From the NCBI GenBank assembly GCA_035507915.1, contig DATJNS010000391.1, positions 1 to 7,319 of the forward strand: a stretch of DNA of 7,319 nucleotides. The letters run 5' to 3'. Positions within the stretch are counted from its first letter, which is position 1; each line of letters starts with the position of its first letter. Of this stretch, positions 1 through 5,403 are shown one piece after another. The notes beneath the pieces are model-generated. The model was not told where the DNA came from. It made no database searches and saw only the letters and a program-made list of their open reading frames with translations. A program made the translations under genes and the position numbers. The DNA is from JACQAI01 sp035507915 (GTDB lineage Bacteria > Pseudomonadota > Alphaproteobacteria > Elsterales > Elsteraceae).

Positions 1-88
<88 letters not shown>

Positions 89-103
89 CCCGGATATCTC
101 ACA
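89..103 (+). repeat. Left terminal inverted repeat of IS copy A
   Basis: CCCGGATATCTCACA matches the reverse complement of 1733-1747 at all 15 positions. Beyond it the two ends diverge, apart from scattered G-rich matches. Confidence 0.92.
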
Positions 104-113
104 GGGAGGGGGT

Positions 114-187
114 GCATCGGGGCGCGGACTCTGAGAAAGTCGTTGTGCAGCAACACTTATCTCTGGTCCAAGGAGTTGCCCCGATGC
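114..187 (+). promoter_or_regulatory. Transposase leader stem-loop occluding the start codon (IS copy A)
   Basis: GCATCGGGGC (114-123) and GCCCCGATGC (178-187) form a perfect 10-bp inverted repeat. The second arm contains the ATG start (184-186), so in an RNA that begins upstream of 114 the start codon is base-paired. Nested inside is a second stem: GGAC(T) at 126-130 against (G)GTCC at 165-169, and AAGT-c-GTTG (137-145) against CAACACTT (151-158) around the loop TGCAG. The Shine-Dalgarno AAGGAG (170-175) lies between the two stems. The same architecture with different bases occurs in copy B. The fold was drawn by hand, not computed. The role, limiting transposase translation from impinging transcripts, is inferred by analogy with other IS families. 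A DNA-level role such as a subterminal transposase site is also possible. Confidence 0.6.
170..175 (+). promoter_or_regulatory. Shine-Dalgarno of transposase A, decides the start
   Basis: AAGGAG lies 8 nt before the ATG at 184. The in-frame GTG at 112 has no such site and falls in the leader, so the extra 24 N-terminal residues it would add are rejected. Copy B has the same AAGGAG 7 nt before its homologous ATG. Confidence 0.85.
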
Positions 188-1566
188 CGACAGAGTGTAT
201 CCCGGAGCAGTACGAGTTTGCACGTGTCCAAGGCCGGCGTGTGATCGCCGGATTTGACGGCGGTCGGATGACGTCGGACGCCGGCGCGTTGCTGCTGGGA
301 CGGGTCGATAGGACGATCCAGCTGACTGACCGATTTGCCCGATGCTTTACAGACAGACGTTTGGCGGCGCTGATCGAGCACGGGGTGTCGACGCTGGTGA
401 TGCAGCGGGTGATCGGGATCGCGCTGGGCTACGAGGACCTGAACGATCACGACGAGCTGCGCCATGACCCGGTGATGGCGGTTCTGGCGGGCAAGCTGAC
501 GCCGCGCCGTGAGGGCTGTGCGCCGGTGGCGGGCAAGAGCACGCTGAACCGGCTGGAGCTGAGCCGGCCGGAGCCGACGCGCTACCACAAGATCAGCTAC
601 GACGGGGCGGCGATCGAGCGGCTGTTCGTCACGTTGTTCCTGGAGGCGCATCGACGCCCGCCCGAGCGGATCGTTCTCGATCTGGACGCGACCGACGATC
701 CGCTGCACGGCACGCAAGAGGGTCGGTTCTTTCACGGCTACTACGGCCACTACTGCTACCAGCCGCTGTACATCTTCTGCGGCGACCAGCTGCTGGTCGC
801 GAAGCTGCGCCCGGCGAACATCGACGGCGCGGCGGGCGCGCTCGAGGAGGTGGCGCGGGTGGTGGCGCAGATCCGCGAGCGCTGGCCGGCGACGCGGATC
901 GTGCTGCGCGCCGATTCGGGGTTTGCGCGCGATCAGCTGATGGCGTGGTGCGAAGCCCACGGCGTCGATTACGTGTTCGGGCTGGCGCGCAACCCGCGGC
1001 TGGAGCGCGCGATCGGGGCCGAGCTCGAGATGGCGCGCCAAGACAGCGAGCAGAGCGGGGGCAAGCCGGCGCGCCGGTTCAAGGAGCTGCGCTACAAGAC
1101 GCGCAAGACCTGGACCCGCGAGCGCCGGGTGGTCGCCAAGGCCGAGTGGACCCATGGCGAGAAGAACCCGCGCTTCATCGTCACGACGCTGGCGCCGGCC
1201 GACGCCGAGGGGCGCTGGCTCTACGAGCAGCTCTATTGCGCGCGCGGCGACATGGAGAACTGCATCAAGGAATGCCAGCTCGACCTGTTCGCCGATCGCA
1301 CCTCGAGCCACACCATGCGCGCCAACCAGCTGCGCCTGTGGTTCGCCTCGATGGCCTACGTACTGGTGTGCGCGCTGCGCCGCCTGGCGCTTCCGGGCAC
1401 CCGGCTCGCCGCCGCGAGCTGCGGCTCGATCCGGCTCAAGCTGCTCAAGATCGGCGCGCTGGTCCGCATCTCGGTGCGCCGGATCAAGATCGCCATGGCC
1501 TCGGCCTGCCCCTACCAACGCGAGTTCGGGTCCGCCCACGCCTTGCTCACGCAAGCCGCGCGCTGA
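184..1566 (+). CDS. IS1380-family transposase (copy A, 460 aa)
   Basis: A DDE transposase that cuts and joins the ends of its own element. The N-terminus (TECIPEQYEFARV, then FDGGRMTSDAGALLLGRVDR) is the typical opening of IS1380 transposases (DDE_Tnp_1_4 group). Probable catalytic residues are D168 in DLDATDDPLHG, D244 in LRADSGF and E358 in YCARGDME, with Y351-x2-R354-x3-E358 matching the Y-(2)-R-(3)-E signature. The basic C-terminus (RLKLLKIGALVRISVRRIKI) probably contacts DNA. The length of 460 aa is normal for the family. The ATG at 184 is chosen for its AAGGAG site and because copy B starts at the same place. One oddity: residue 360 is Cys (TGC at 1261-1263) where copy B has Arg in ENRIKE, next to the catalytic Glu, and this could weaken activity. 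The start codon is buried in a predicted leader hairpin. Confidence 0.93.
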   Translation: MPTECIPEQYEFARVQGRRVIAGFDGGRMTSDAGALLLGRVDRTIQLTDRFARCFTDRRLAALIEHGVSTLVMQRVIGIALGYEDLNDHDELRHDPVMAVLAGKLTPRREGCAPVAGKSTLNRLELSRPEPTRYHKISYDGAAIERLFVTLFLEAHRRPPERIVLDLDATDDPLHGTQEGRFFHGYYGHYCYQPLYIFCGDQLLVAKLRPANIDGAAGALEEVARVVAQIRERWPATRIVLRADSGFARDQLMAWCEAHGVDYVFGLARNPRLERAIGAELEMARQDSEQSGGKPARRFKELRYKTRKTWTRERRVVAKAEWTHGEKNPRFIVTTLAPADAEGRWLYEQLYCARGDMENCIKECQLDLFADRTSSHTMRANQLRLWFASMAYVLVCALRRLALPGTRLAAASCGSIRLKLLKIGALVRISVRRIKIAMASACPYQREFGSAHALLTQAAR

Positions 1567-1732
1567 CGAACCAGACAGCGCACAGCCGACAGCGCGCCGA
1601 ACCAGGCGGCATCGGCGGCCCAGCCCCAAAACTGTCATTCAAGACTCGTCTGACGGGCACCGCGGCACCCGACGACTCGTCCGCCGACACGACAGCCGTC
1701 CGCCCGAGGTTCGCCTATTAATACCTGCGCCG

Positions 1733-1747
1733 TGTGAGATATCCGGG
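1733..1747 (-). repeat. Right terminal inverted repeat of IS copy A
   Basis: TGTGAGATATCCGGG is the exact reverse complement of 89-103 and directly precedes CTAG. Confidence 0.92.
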
Positions 1748-1751
1748 CTAG
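1748..1751. repeat. CTAG target-site duplication, right of IS copy A
   Basis: Second CTAG flanking copy A, matching 85-88. Removing copy A and one CTAG would restore rpoD ...ACCTAG followed by the sequence from 1752, which is therefore the original rpoD 3' flank. Confidence 0.75.
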
Positions 1752-1764
1752 CGCGAACGCGGGG

Positions 1765-1834
1765 ATCCAGGAGTCACGTGCGCGATGTCGGTGCGAATGG
1801 CCCCTGGATGCCCGCTTGCGCGGGCATGACGGGC
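1765..1834. repeat. Palindromic extragenic repeat between the two ISs
   Basis: This lies in the original rpoD-downstream spacer (1752-1856). The core is a perfect 8-bp stem, ATGCCCGC (1808-1815) and GCGGGCAT (1820-1827), with the loop TTGC, followed by GACGGGC. A second inverted pair, ATCCAGG (1765-1771) and CCTGGAT (1803-1809), overlaps the core by two bases at its left. The unit TGGATGCCCGC..GCGGGCATGACG resembles palindromes scattered through intergenic regions of many GC-rich proteobacterial genomes. It could contribute to ending rpoD transcription, but there is no U-tract, so it is not an ordinary intrinsic terminator. No ORF is credible here. Confidence 0.6.
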
Positions 1835-1856
1835 TTCATTGGACCAAGAAGGCCGG

Positions 1857-1860
1857 CTAG
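1857..1860. repeat. CTAG target-site duplication, left of IS copy B
   Basis: CTAG directly outside the left end of copy B, matched by 3515-3518 at the other end. The same palindromic-ambiguity caveat applies as for copy A. Confidence 0.75.
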
Positions 1861-1876
1861 CCTGGATTTCTCACAC
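1861..1876 (+). repeat. Terminal inverted repeat of IS copy B (end distal to transposase start)
   Basis: CCTGGATTTCTCACAC matches the other end with a single mismatch at position 8 (T here, A there). Both ends of copy B have CCTGG where copy A has CCCGG. Confidence 0.9.
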
Positions 1877-2040
1877 TGCCGGGTGATTTTGGGGTGGATC
1901 ATGGGGAGACCGATGGCCGGTCGCTGGGCGAGTCGTCGGCACAGGGTATGCCCGCGTGACGGGTCTTGCGGGGCGTGCTGCGGGCGGGGCCGCGCGCGCG
2001 GCCTTGCCGGGGGTATGTCGGCTGTGCGCTGTCTGGTTCG

Positions 2041-3420
2041 TCAGCGCCCGGCTTGGGCGAGTAAGGCGTGGGCAACCGCGAACTCGCGCTGGTAGGGACA
2101 GGCGGACGCCATGGCGATCTTGATCCGGCGGACGCTGACACGCACCAGGGCGCCGATCTTGAGCAGCTTGAGGCGGATCGTGCCGCAGGTCGCGCGGGCG
2201 AACTGGGTGCCCTGGAGGGCGATGCGGCGCAGTGCGCAGACCAGCACGTAGGCGATGGCGGCGAACCACAGGCGCAACTGGTTGGAGCGCATGGTGTGGC
2301 TCGACGTGCGGTCGGCGAACAGGTCGAGCTGGCATTCCTTGATGCGGTTCTCCATGTCGCCGCGCGCGCAGTAGATCCGCTCGTAGAGCCGCCGCCCCTT
2401 GATCTCGGCGGCCGTCAGCGAGGTGACGATGAAGCGCGGATTGTCATCGCCGCGGGTGTGCTCGGCCTTGGCGATCACCCGACGCTCGCGCGTCCAGCTG
2501 TCCAGCGTGGCGTAGCGGAACTCCTTGAAGCGGCGAGCCGGCCGGCCGGTGCGCTCGCTCTCGGCGCGCGCCACGGCGAGCTCGGCCGCGATCTCGCGCT
2601 CCAGCCGCTGGTTGCGCGCCAGACCGAACACGTAATCGACACGGTTGGCCTCGCACCACGTCATCAGCGCATCGCGCGCAAAGCCCGAATCGGCGCGCAG
2701 CAGGATGCGCACGCGGGGCCAGCCTGCACGGATCTGCGCCACCACCCGCGCGATCTCCTCGAGCGATCCCGCCGAGGCGTCGATGTTCGCCGGGCGCAAC
2801 TTCGAGACCAGCAGATGGTGCCCGCAGAAGACGTACAGCGGCAGATAGCAGTAATGGCCGTAGTAGCCGTGGAAGAACCGCCCCTCCTGCGCGCCGTGCA
2901 CCGGATCGTCGGTCGCGTCGAGGTCGAGGATGATCTGTTTCGGCGGCCGCTGATGCGCCTCCAGGAACACTTCGACCAACATCCCCTCGATCGCCGGCCC
3001 ATCATAGCTGATCTTGTGGTAGCGCGTCGGCTCCGGCCGGCTCAGCTCAAGCCGGTTCAACGTGCTCTTGCCCGCCATCGGCGCGCAGTCCTCTCGGCGC
3101 GCCTCCAGCTTGCCCGCCAGCACCGCCATCACCGGGTCGTGGCGTAGCTCATCGTGGTCGTTCAGATCCTCGTAACCCAGTGCGATCCCGACCACCCGCT
3201 GCATCACCAGCGTCGACACCTCGTGCTCGATCAGCGTCGCCGACCGCCAATCCGTGAAACACCCGGCAACGCGATCGATCAGCTTGATCGCCCGAGCCGT
3301 GCTGCCCAGCAGCAGCGATCCAGCGTCCGACGTCATCAGACCGCCGTCAAAACCGGCCTTCACCGACCGGCCTTCGACGCGTGCAAACTCGTACTGTTCC
3401 GGGGTACACTCTGTCAGCAT
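2041..3420 (-). CDS. IS1380-family transposase (copy B, 459 aa)
   Basis: A DDE transposase homologous along its whole length to that of copy A, about 80% identical by eye with a one-residue gap in the linker near residue 315. Probable catalytic residues are D168 (DLDATDDPVHG), D244 (LRADSGF) and E357 (YCARGDMENRIKE). Here the glutamate is followed by Asn-Arg, whereas copy A has Asn-Cys. The start is the ATG at 3418-3420, preceded by AAGGAG (3428-3433 on the complement) 7 nt away. The open frame continues upstream to 3543, but that would run out of the element into the neighbouring gene, so it is rejected. No frameshift or internal stop was found. The gene converges on copy A, and transcripts from the two would be largely complementary if they ran through. 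Confidence 0.93.
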   Translation of the reverse strand: MLTECTPEQYEFARVEGRSVKAGFDGGLMTSDAGSLLLGSTARAIKLIDRVAGCFTDWRSATLIEHEVSTLVMQRVVGIALGYEDLNDHDELRHDPVMAVLAGKLEARREDCAPMAGKSTLNRLELSRPEPTRYHKISYDGPAIEGMLVEVFLEAHQRPPKQIILDLDATDDPVHGAQEGRFFHGYYGHYCYLPLYVFCGHHLLVSKLRPANIDASAGSLEEIARVVAQIRAGWPRVRILLRADSGFARDALMTWCEANRVDYVFGLARNQRLEREIAAELAVARAESERTGRPARRFKEFRYATLDSWTRERRVIAKAEHTRGDDNPRFIVTSLTAAEIKGRRLYERIYCARGDMENRIKECQLDLFADRTSSHTMRSNQLRLWFAAIAYVLVCALRRIALQGTQFARATCGTIRLKLLKIGALVRVSVRRIKIAMASACPYQREFAVAHALLAQAGR

Positions 3421-3490
3421 CGGGGCACTCCTTGGACTACAGAGAAGTTGTTGCAGCACAACTACTTTCTCAGAGTCCGTGCCCCGATGC
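3417..3490 (-). promoter_or_regulatory. Transposase leader stem-loop occluding the start codon (IS copy B)
   Basis: GCATCGGGGCAC (3417-3428) and GTGCCCCGATGC (3479-3490) form a perfect 12-bp inverted repeat that includes the transposase start codon (complement of 3418-3420). Nested inside are GGACT/AGTCC (3434-3438 with 3474-3478) and AGTTGT/ACAACT (3446-3451 with 3458-3463). The Shine-Dalgarno (3428-3433) again sits between the outer and middle stems. Compared with copy A the outer stem is 2 bp longer and one wobble pair becomes a Watson-Crick pair, so pairing is kept while sequence changes. Function is inferred as in copy A. Confidence 0.6.
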
Positions 3491-3498
3491 AGCCCCCC

Positions 3499-3514
3499 GT
3501 GTGAGATATCCAGG
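3499..3514 (-). repeat. Terminal inverted repeat of IS copy B (transposase-start end)
   Basis: This is the complement of CCTGGATATCTCACAC, adjoining CTAG at 3515. It matches the end at 1861-1876 in 15 of 16 positions. Confidence 0.9.
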
Positions 3515-3518
3515 CTAG
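3515..3518. repeat. CTAG target-site duplication, right of IS copy B
   Basis: The CTAG is followed by ACGACC and then the start codon of the gene at 3525, so the insertion lies 6 bp before that ATG. It matches 1857-1860. Confidence 0.75.
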
Positions 3519-3524
3519 ACGACC

Positions 3525-3992
3525 ATGCGCCGTCCGACAGCATTCATGGCCGCGATTGCGTTGCTCGGCTGTCTTGCGACGCCAAGCTTGGCCCAGGACG
3601 CCAGGTGGGGCGCGCCGGACGATGCCACCGTCAAGCTCATCACCGCGATGGAGGGCAAGTGGGCGAGCTCGGCCTGCAGCCCTCAGCCCGATCTCGCGGC
3701 CGCGATCGCCGACGACTTTCAAGGCACGACGACCGATGGCCATCGCTACGGGAAAGCCGCGGCGGTTGCTGCGCCGAAAGCGTACGCGCGCGACTGTCAC
3801 CTGGGCGACGTCAGGGTGCGGTTCTTCGGCGACGCCCTCGCCATCGCGTACGGCGCGGAAAGCCGGATGCGCACGTCGAAGGACGGCACCGACGCTCGGC
3901 GGTGTCAGGTCTGGACCGACACGTGGCTGAAGCGTCGGGGGCAGTGGCAGATCGTCGCCGCGCAAGACACCCTCGTCTCTTGCGGCCCATAA
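3525..3992 (+). CDS. Exported NTF2-like (SnoaL/DUF4440-type) protein, 155 aa
   Basis: A small exported protein of unknown function. Residues 1-23 look like a Sec signal (MRR, hydrophobic AFMAAIALLGCLA, then SLA before Q24). LLGC at 13-16 is a weak alternative lipobox. The mature part has the pattern of a SnoaL/DUF4440 cone-shaped NTF2 domain: an early helix (VKLITAMEGKW), DDFQGTTTDGHRYGK, a strand RVRFFGDALAIAYGAES, and the ending DTWLKRRGQWQIVAAQD, which is highly characteristic. Four cysteines in the mature chain (51, 91, 127, 153) could form two disulfides, consistent with a periplasmic location. Such domains bind or transform small molecules in some families; the substrate here is unknown. 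IS copy B ends 10 bp before the ATG, so the original promoter and ribosome-binding region are now on the far side of the IS at about 1846-1856. Only a weak CAGG (3511-3514) precedes the start. Confidence 0.8.
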   Translation: MRRPTAFMAAIALLGCLATPSLAQDARWGAPDDATVKLITAMEGKWASSACSPQPDLAAAIADDFQGTTTDGHRYGKAAAVAAPKAYARDCHLGDVRVRFFGDALAIAYGAESRMRTSKDGTDARRCQVWTDTWLKRRGQWQIVAAQDTLVSCGP

Positions 3993-3994
3993 CC

Positions 3995-4011
3995 CCCGCT
4001 TTGTCAGCGGG
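3995..4011. terminator. Hairpin between convergent genes, possible bidirectional terminator
   Basis: CCCGCT (3995-4000), loop TTGTC, AGCGGG (4006-4011) form a perfect 6-bp stem 2 bp after the stop at 3992 and 12 bp beyond the stop at 4024 on the other strand. The trailing CTTTC is a poor U-tract, so termination may be weak or factor-assisted. Confidence 0.5.
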
Positions 4012-4023
4012 CTTTCGCGCGGC

Positions 4024-4317
4024 TTACGCCACCTCGGGATGCCAGTGGCTCTTGCGCATCGCGGTGATCGTCACCGTCGCGAAGACGCCGGCGCTGGTGA
4101 ACGGATCGCTTTTCGAGAACGCCTCCGCCGCTTTCTTGTCCGCGACATTGACGATGTAGAGGCTGCCGATCGGCTCGGCCCCGTCGTCGCCCAGCAGCGC
4201 GCCGCCGACGACCAGGATGTTGGCCTGGCCGATCAGATAGTTCTTGTGCGTCGTCAGGTGCTTGTTGCGCACCTCGTCGACGCCCTTGGCATCGATGCAA
4301 TGAACCGCATAGAGCAT
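4024..4317 (-). CDS. YciI-like protein (97 aa)
   Basis: A small cytoplasmic alpha/beta protein of the YciI family (ferredoxin-like fold, usually about 90-100 aa and dimeric). Visible landmarks are MLYAVHCIDAKG at the start, R17-x2-H20-x3-H24 (VRNKHLTTHKNYL), NILVVGGALL, the strand GSLYIVNVAD, SDPF at 70-73 and the closing strand VFATVTITAM. Family members have a conserved His-Asp pair and are suspected of catalysis or small-molecule binding, but few have a proven role. The ATG at 4315-4317 is preceded by AGAGG with a 6-nt gap (complement of 4324-4328), which supports this start over a longer frame shift of the same region. It is the last gene of the minus-strand cluster, 48 bp after the Bug receptor, and probably shares its transcript. 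Its link to the pathway is positional only. Confidence 0.85.
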   Translation of the reverse strand: MLYAVHCIDAKGVDEVRNKHLTTHKNYLIGQANILVVGGALLGDDGAEPIGSLYIVNVADKKAAEAFSKSDPFTSAGVFATVTITAMRKSHWHPEVA

Positions 4318-4365
4318 GGACCACCTCTCTCTGTTGGAGATCGCCGGACTATCGCGACGCGGCCA

Positions 4366-5355
4366 TCAATCGACCCGGAGATCGATGTCCTTGACGATCC
4401 GGCCGAACCGCTTGATCTCCGCGGCGATGAAGCCGGAGAACGCCGCCGGCGGACTGTAGGCGGGCTCGGCGCCCTGCGTCTCCAGCTTCGCCTGCATCTC
4501 GGGCTTGTCGAGAACGACGGCGATCTCGCGCGTCAGCTTGTCGATGACGGGCGCCGGCGTGCCGGCCGGCACGAGCAGCCCCATCCACAGGCTGACGTCG
4601 AACCCGGGGAAGCCCTGCTCGGCCACGGTCGGCAGGTCGGGCATCATGGCGATGCGCCTCGAGGTTCCGGCCGCCAGCGCGCGCAGCTTGCCGGCCCGGA
4701 TCAGGCCGATGCCCGACGGCACGTTGACGAACATCATCGAGACCCGGCCGGCGACGACGTCCGTCACGGCGTCCGCGCTGCCCTTGTAGGGCACATGGAC
4801 GATGTCGACGTTCGCCATGTGGCGCAGCATCTCGCCGGCGACATGCGGCGGCGTGCCGTTGCCGGTCGAGGCGTAGGTGATCTCGTGCGGCTTGCGGCGC
4901 GCCAGCGCGAGCAGCTCGCCGAGCGTCTTGACCGGCAGCTGCGGACTCACGACCAGGATGAAGGGCAGCACGGCGACCTCGCCGACCGCGGCGAAATCCT
5001 TCTGCGGATCGAACGGCATGCTGTCGGGGAACAGCGCGGGATTCATGGCGTGGTTGTTGGACGCCATCACCATCGTGTAGCCGTCGGGCGGGGATTTCGC
5101 GACGATCTCCGTGCCGATGATGGTGCTGGCGCCCGGCCGATTGTCGACGATCACCGATTGGTGCCAGGCGCCCGCCATCTCCTGCGCCAGGATGCGCCCG
5201 ACGATGTCGGTGCCCGAGCCCGGCGGAAACGGCACGATCATGCGGATCGGCTTGTCGGGATAGTCGGCAGCCGCTTGCGCGCGCGCGCCGGCCGGCCACG
5301 CGAGCACGACCATCGCGGCGGCCACGAGACTCCGGAGCACGGGAAACGATGACAT
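4366..5355 (-). CDS. Bug-family (TctC-like) periplasmic solute receptor, 329 aa
   Basis: A periplasmic receptor of the tripartite tricarboxylate transporter type (Bug/TctC), which bind small carboxylates and related ligands. A Sec signal occupies residues 1-26 (hydrophobic LVAAAMVVLAWPAG, cleavage after ARA). Family landmarks appear in order: YPDKPIRMIVPFPPGSGTD (32-50), VDNRPGASTIIG (70-81), SPPDGYT (88-94), YASTGNGTPPH (161-171), HVPYKGSADAVTDVVAGRV (187-205), LPTVAEQGFPGFD (241-253) and the C-terminal PPAAFSGFIAAEIKRF. Length is standard. No TctA or TctB membrane subunits are in the window, which is common because Bug receptors are often orphans. It lies 48 bp downstream of the dioxygenase and 48 bp upstream of the YciI gene on the same strand, so an operon is likely. 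The ribosome-binding site is weak (AGGA about 10 nt from the ATG). The ligand cannot be read from sequence; co-location suggests it could be the dioxygenase substrate. Confidence 0.92.
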   Translation of the reverse strand: MSSFPVLRSLVAAAMVVLAWPAGARAQAAADYPDKPIRMIVPFPPGSGTDIVGRILAQEMAGAWHQSVIVDNRPGASTIIGTEIVAKSPPDGYTMVMASNNHAMNPALFPDSMPFDPQKDFAAVGEVAVLPFILVVSPQLPVKTLGELLALARRKPHEITYASTGNGTPPHVAGEMLRHMANVDIVHVPYKGSADAVTDVVAGRVSMMFVNVPSGIGLIRAGKLRALAAGTSRRIAMMPDLPTVAEQGFPGFDVSLWMGLLVPAGTPAPVIDKLTREIAVVLDKPEMQAKLETQGAEPAYSPPAAFSGFIAAEIKRFGRIVKDIDLRVD

Positions 5356-5403
5356 GACGGTTCCGTCCTGGCCTGGCCTGGCGACGACGTCGGTGGGATG
5401 CCC

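Larger units (their letters stand above)
89..1747 (+). mobile_element. IS1380-family insertion sequence, copy A (complete, 1659 bp)
   Basis: A complete element bounded by perfect 15-bp inverted repeats (CCCGGATATCTCACA at 89-103 and its complement at 1733-1747) and flanked by CTAG. Size, one long transposase ORF and a 4-bp target duplication all fit the IS1380 family. The 5' leader (104-183) holds a long stem-loop that covers the transposase start. After the transposase stop, 1567-1732 is noncoding. Its first 28 bases match the tail of copy B exactly, and the rest is only loosely similar. The element is inserted at the rpoD stop codon with its transposase in the same direction as rpoD, so read-through from rpoD would enter it. 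No disabling frameshift was seen; it may still be mobile. Confidence 0.92.
1861..3514 (-). mobile_element. IS1380-family insertion sequence, copy B (complete, 1654 bp)
   Basis: A second element related to but distinct from copy A, in the opposite orientation, so that the two transposases converge. Its ends are CCTGGATTTCTCACAC (1861-1876) and the complement of CCTGGATATCTCACAC (3499-3514), 15 of 16 matching, flanked on both sides by CTAG. It carries one intact transposase (2041-3420) and a leader stem-loop (3417-3490). The noncoding tail 1861-2040 shares 28 identical bases next to the transposase stop with copy A and then diverges. It inserted just upstream of the gene at 3525. The mismatch in the end distal to the transposase start (position 8, T for A) may reduce how well that end is used. 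Confidence 0.92.

Noticed and set aside
126..175. Internal promoter for transposase A (TTGTGC at 143-148 with TATCTC downstream)
   Set aside because: The spacing is far from 17 bp and the counterpart in copy B is no better, so no native transposase promoter can be assigned with confidence.
112..183. Upstream GTG start for transposase A (24 extra residues)
   Set aside because: There is no ribosome-binding site at the GTG, while AAGGAG precedes ATG 184. The equivalent extension in copy B runs out of the element into the neighbouring gene.
157..1638. Long minus-strand open frame opposite transposase A (493 codons)
   Set aside because: Its composition is Arg/Gln/Leu-rich low-complexity with no recognisable domain. 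It mirrors a clear DDE transposase, and the similar antisense frame in copy B (2068-3147) is explained by the same GC-rich codon bias.
1948..1963. A shortened copy of the spacer palindrome inside the tail of IS copy B (ATGCCCGCGTGACGGG)
   Set aside because: The stretch aligns with the homologous tail of copy A (CAAGAC..CGTC..GGGCA pattern), so it is better explained as ordinary IS tail sequence than as a decayed palindrome.
945..2095. Overlapping plus-strand frames running through the end of copy A into the spacer
   Set aside because: They are alternate frames of the transposase with Arg/Ala-rich sequence, and they cross the IS boundary, CTAG and palindrome without any family match.
4039..5352. 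Long plus-strand open frame opposite the YciI and Bug genes (437 codons)
   Set aside because: It spans two well-supported minus-strand genes and their gap and is rich in Arg, Asp and His repeats. It is a frame shadow of GC-rich coding DNA.
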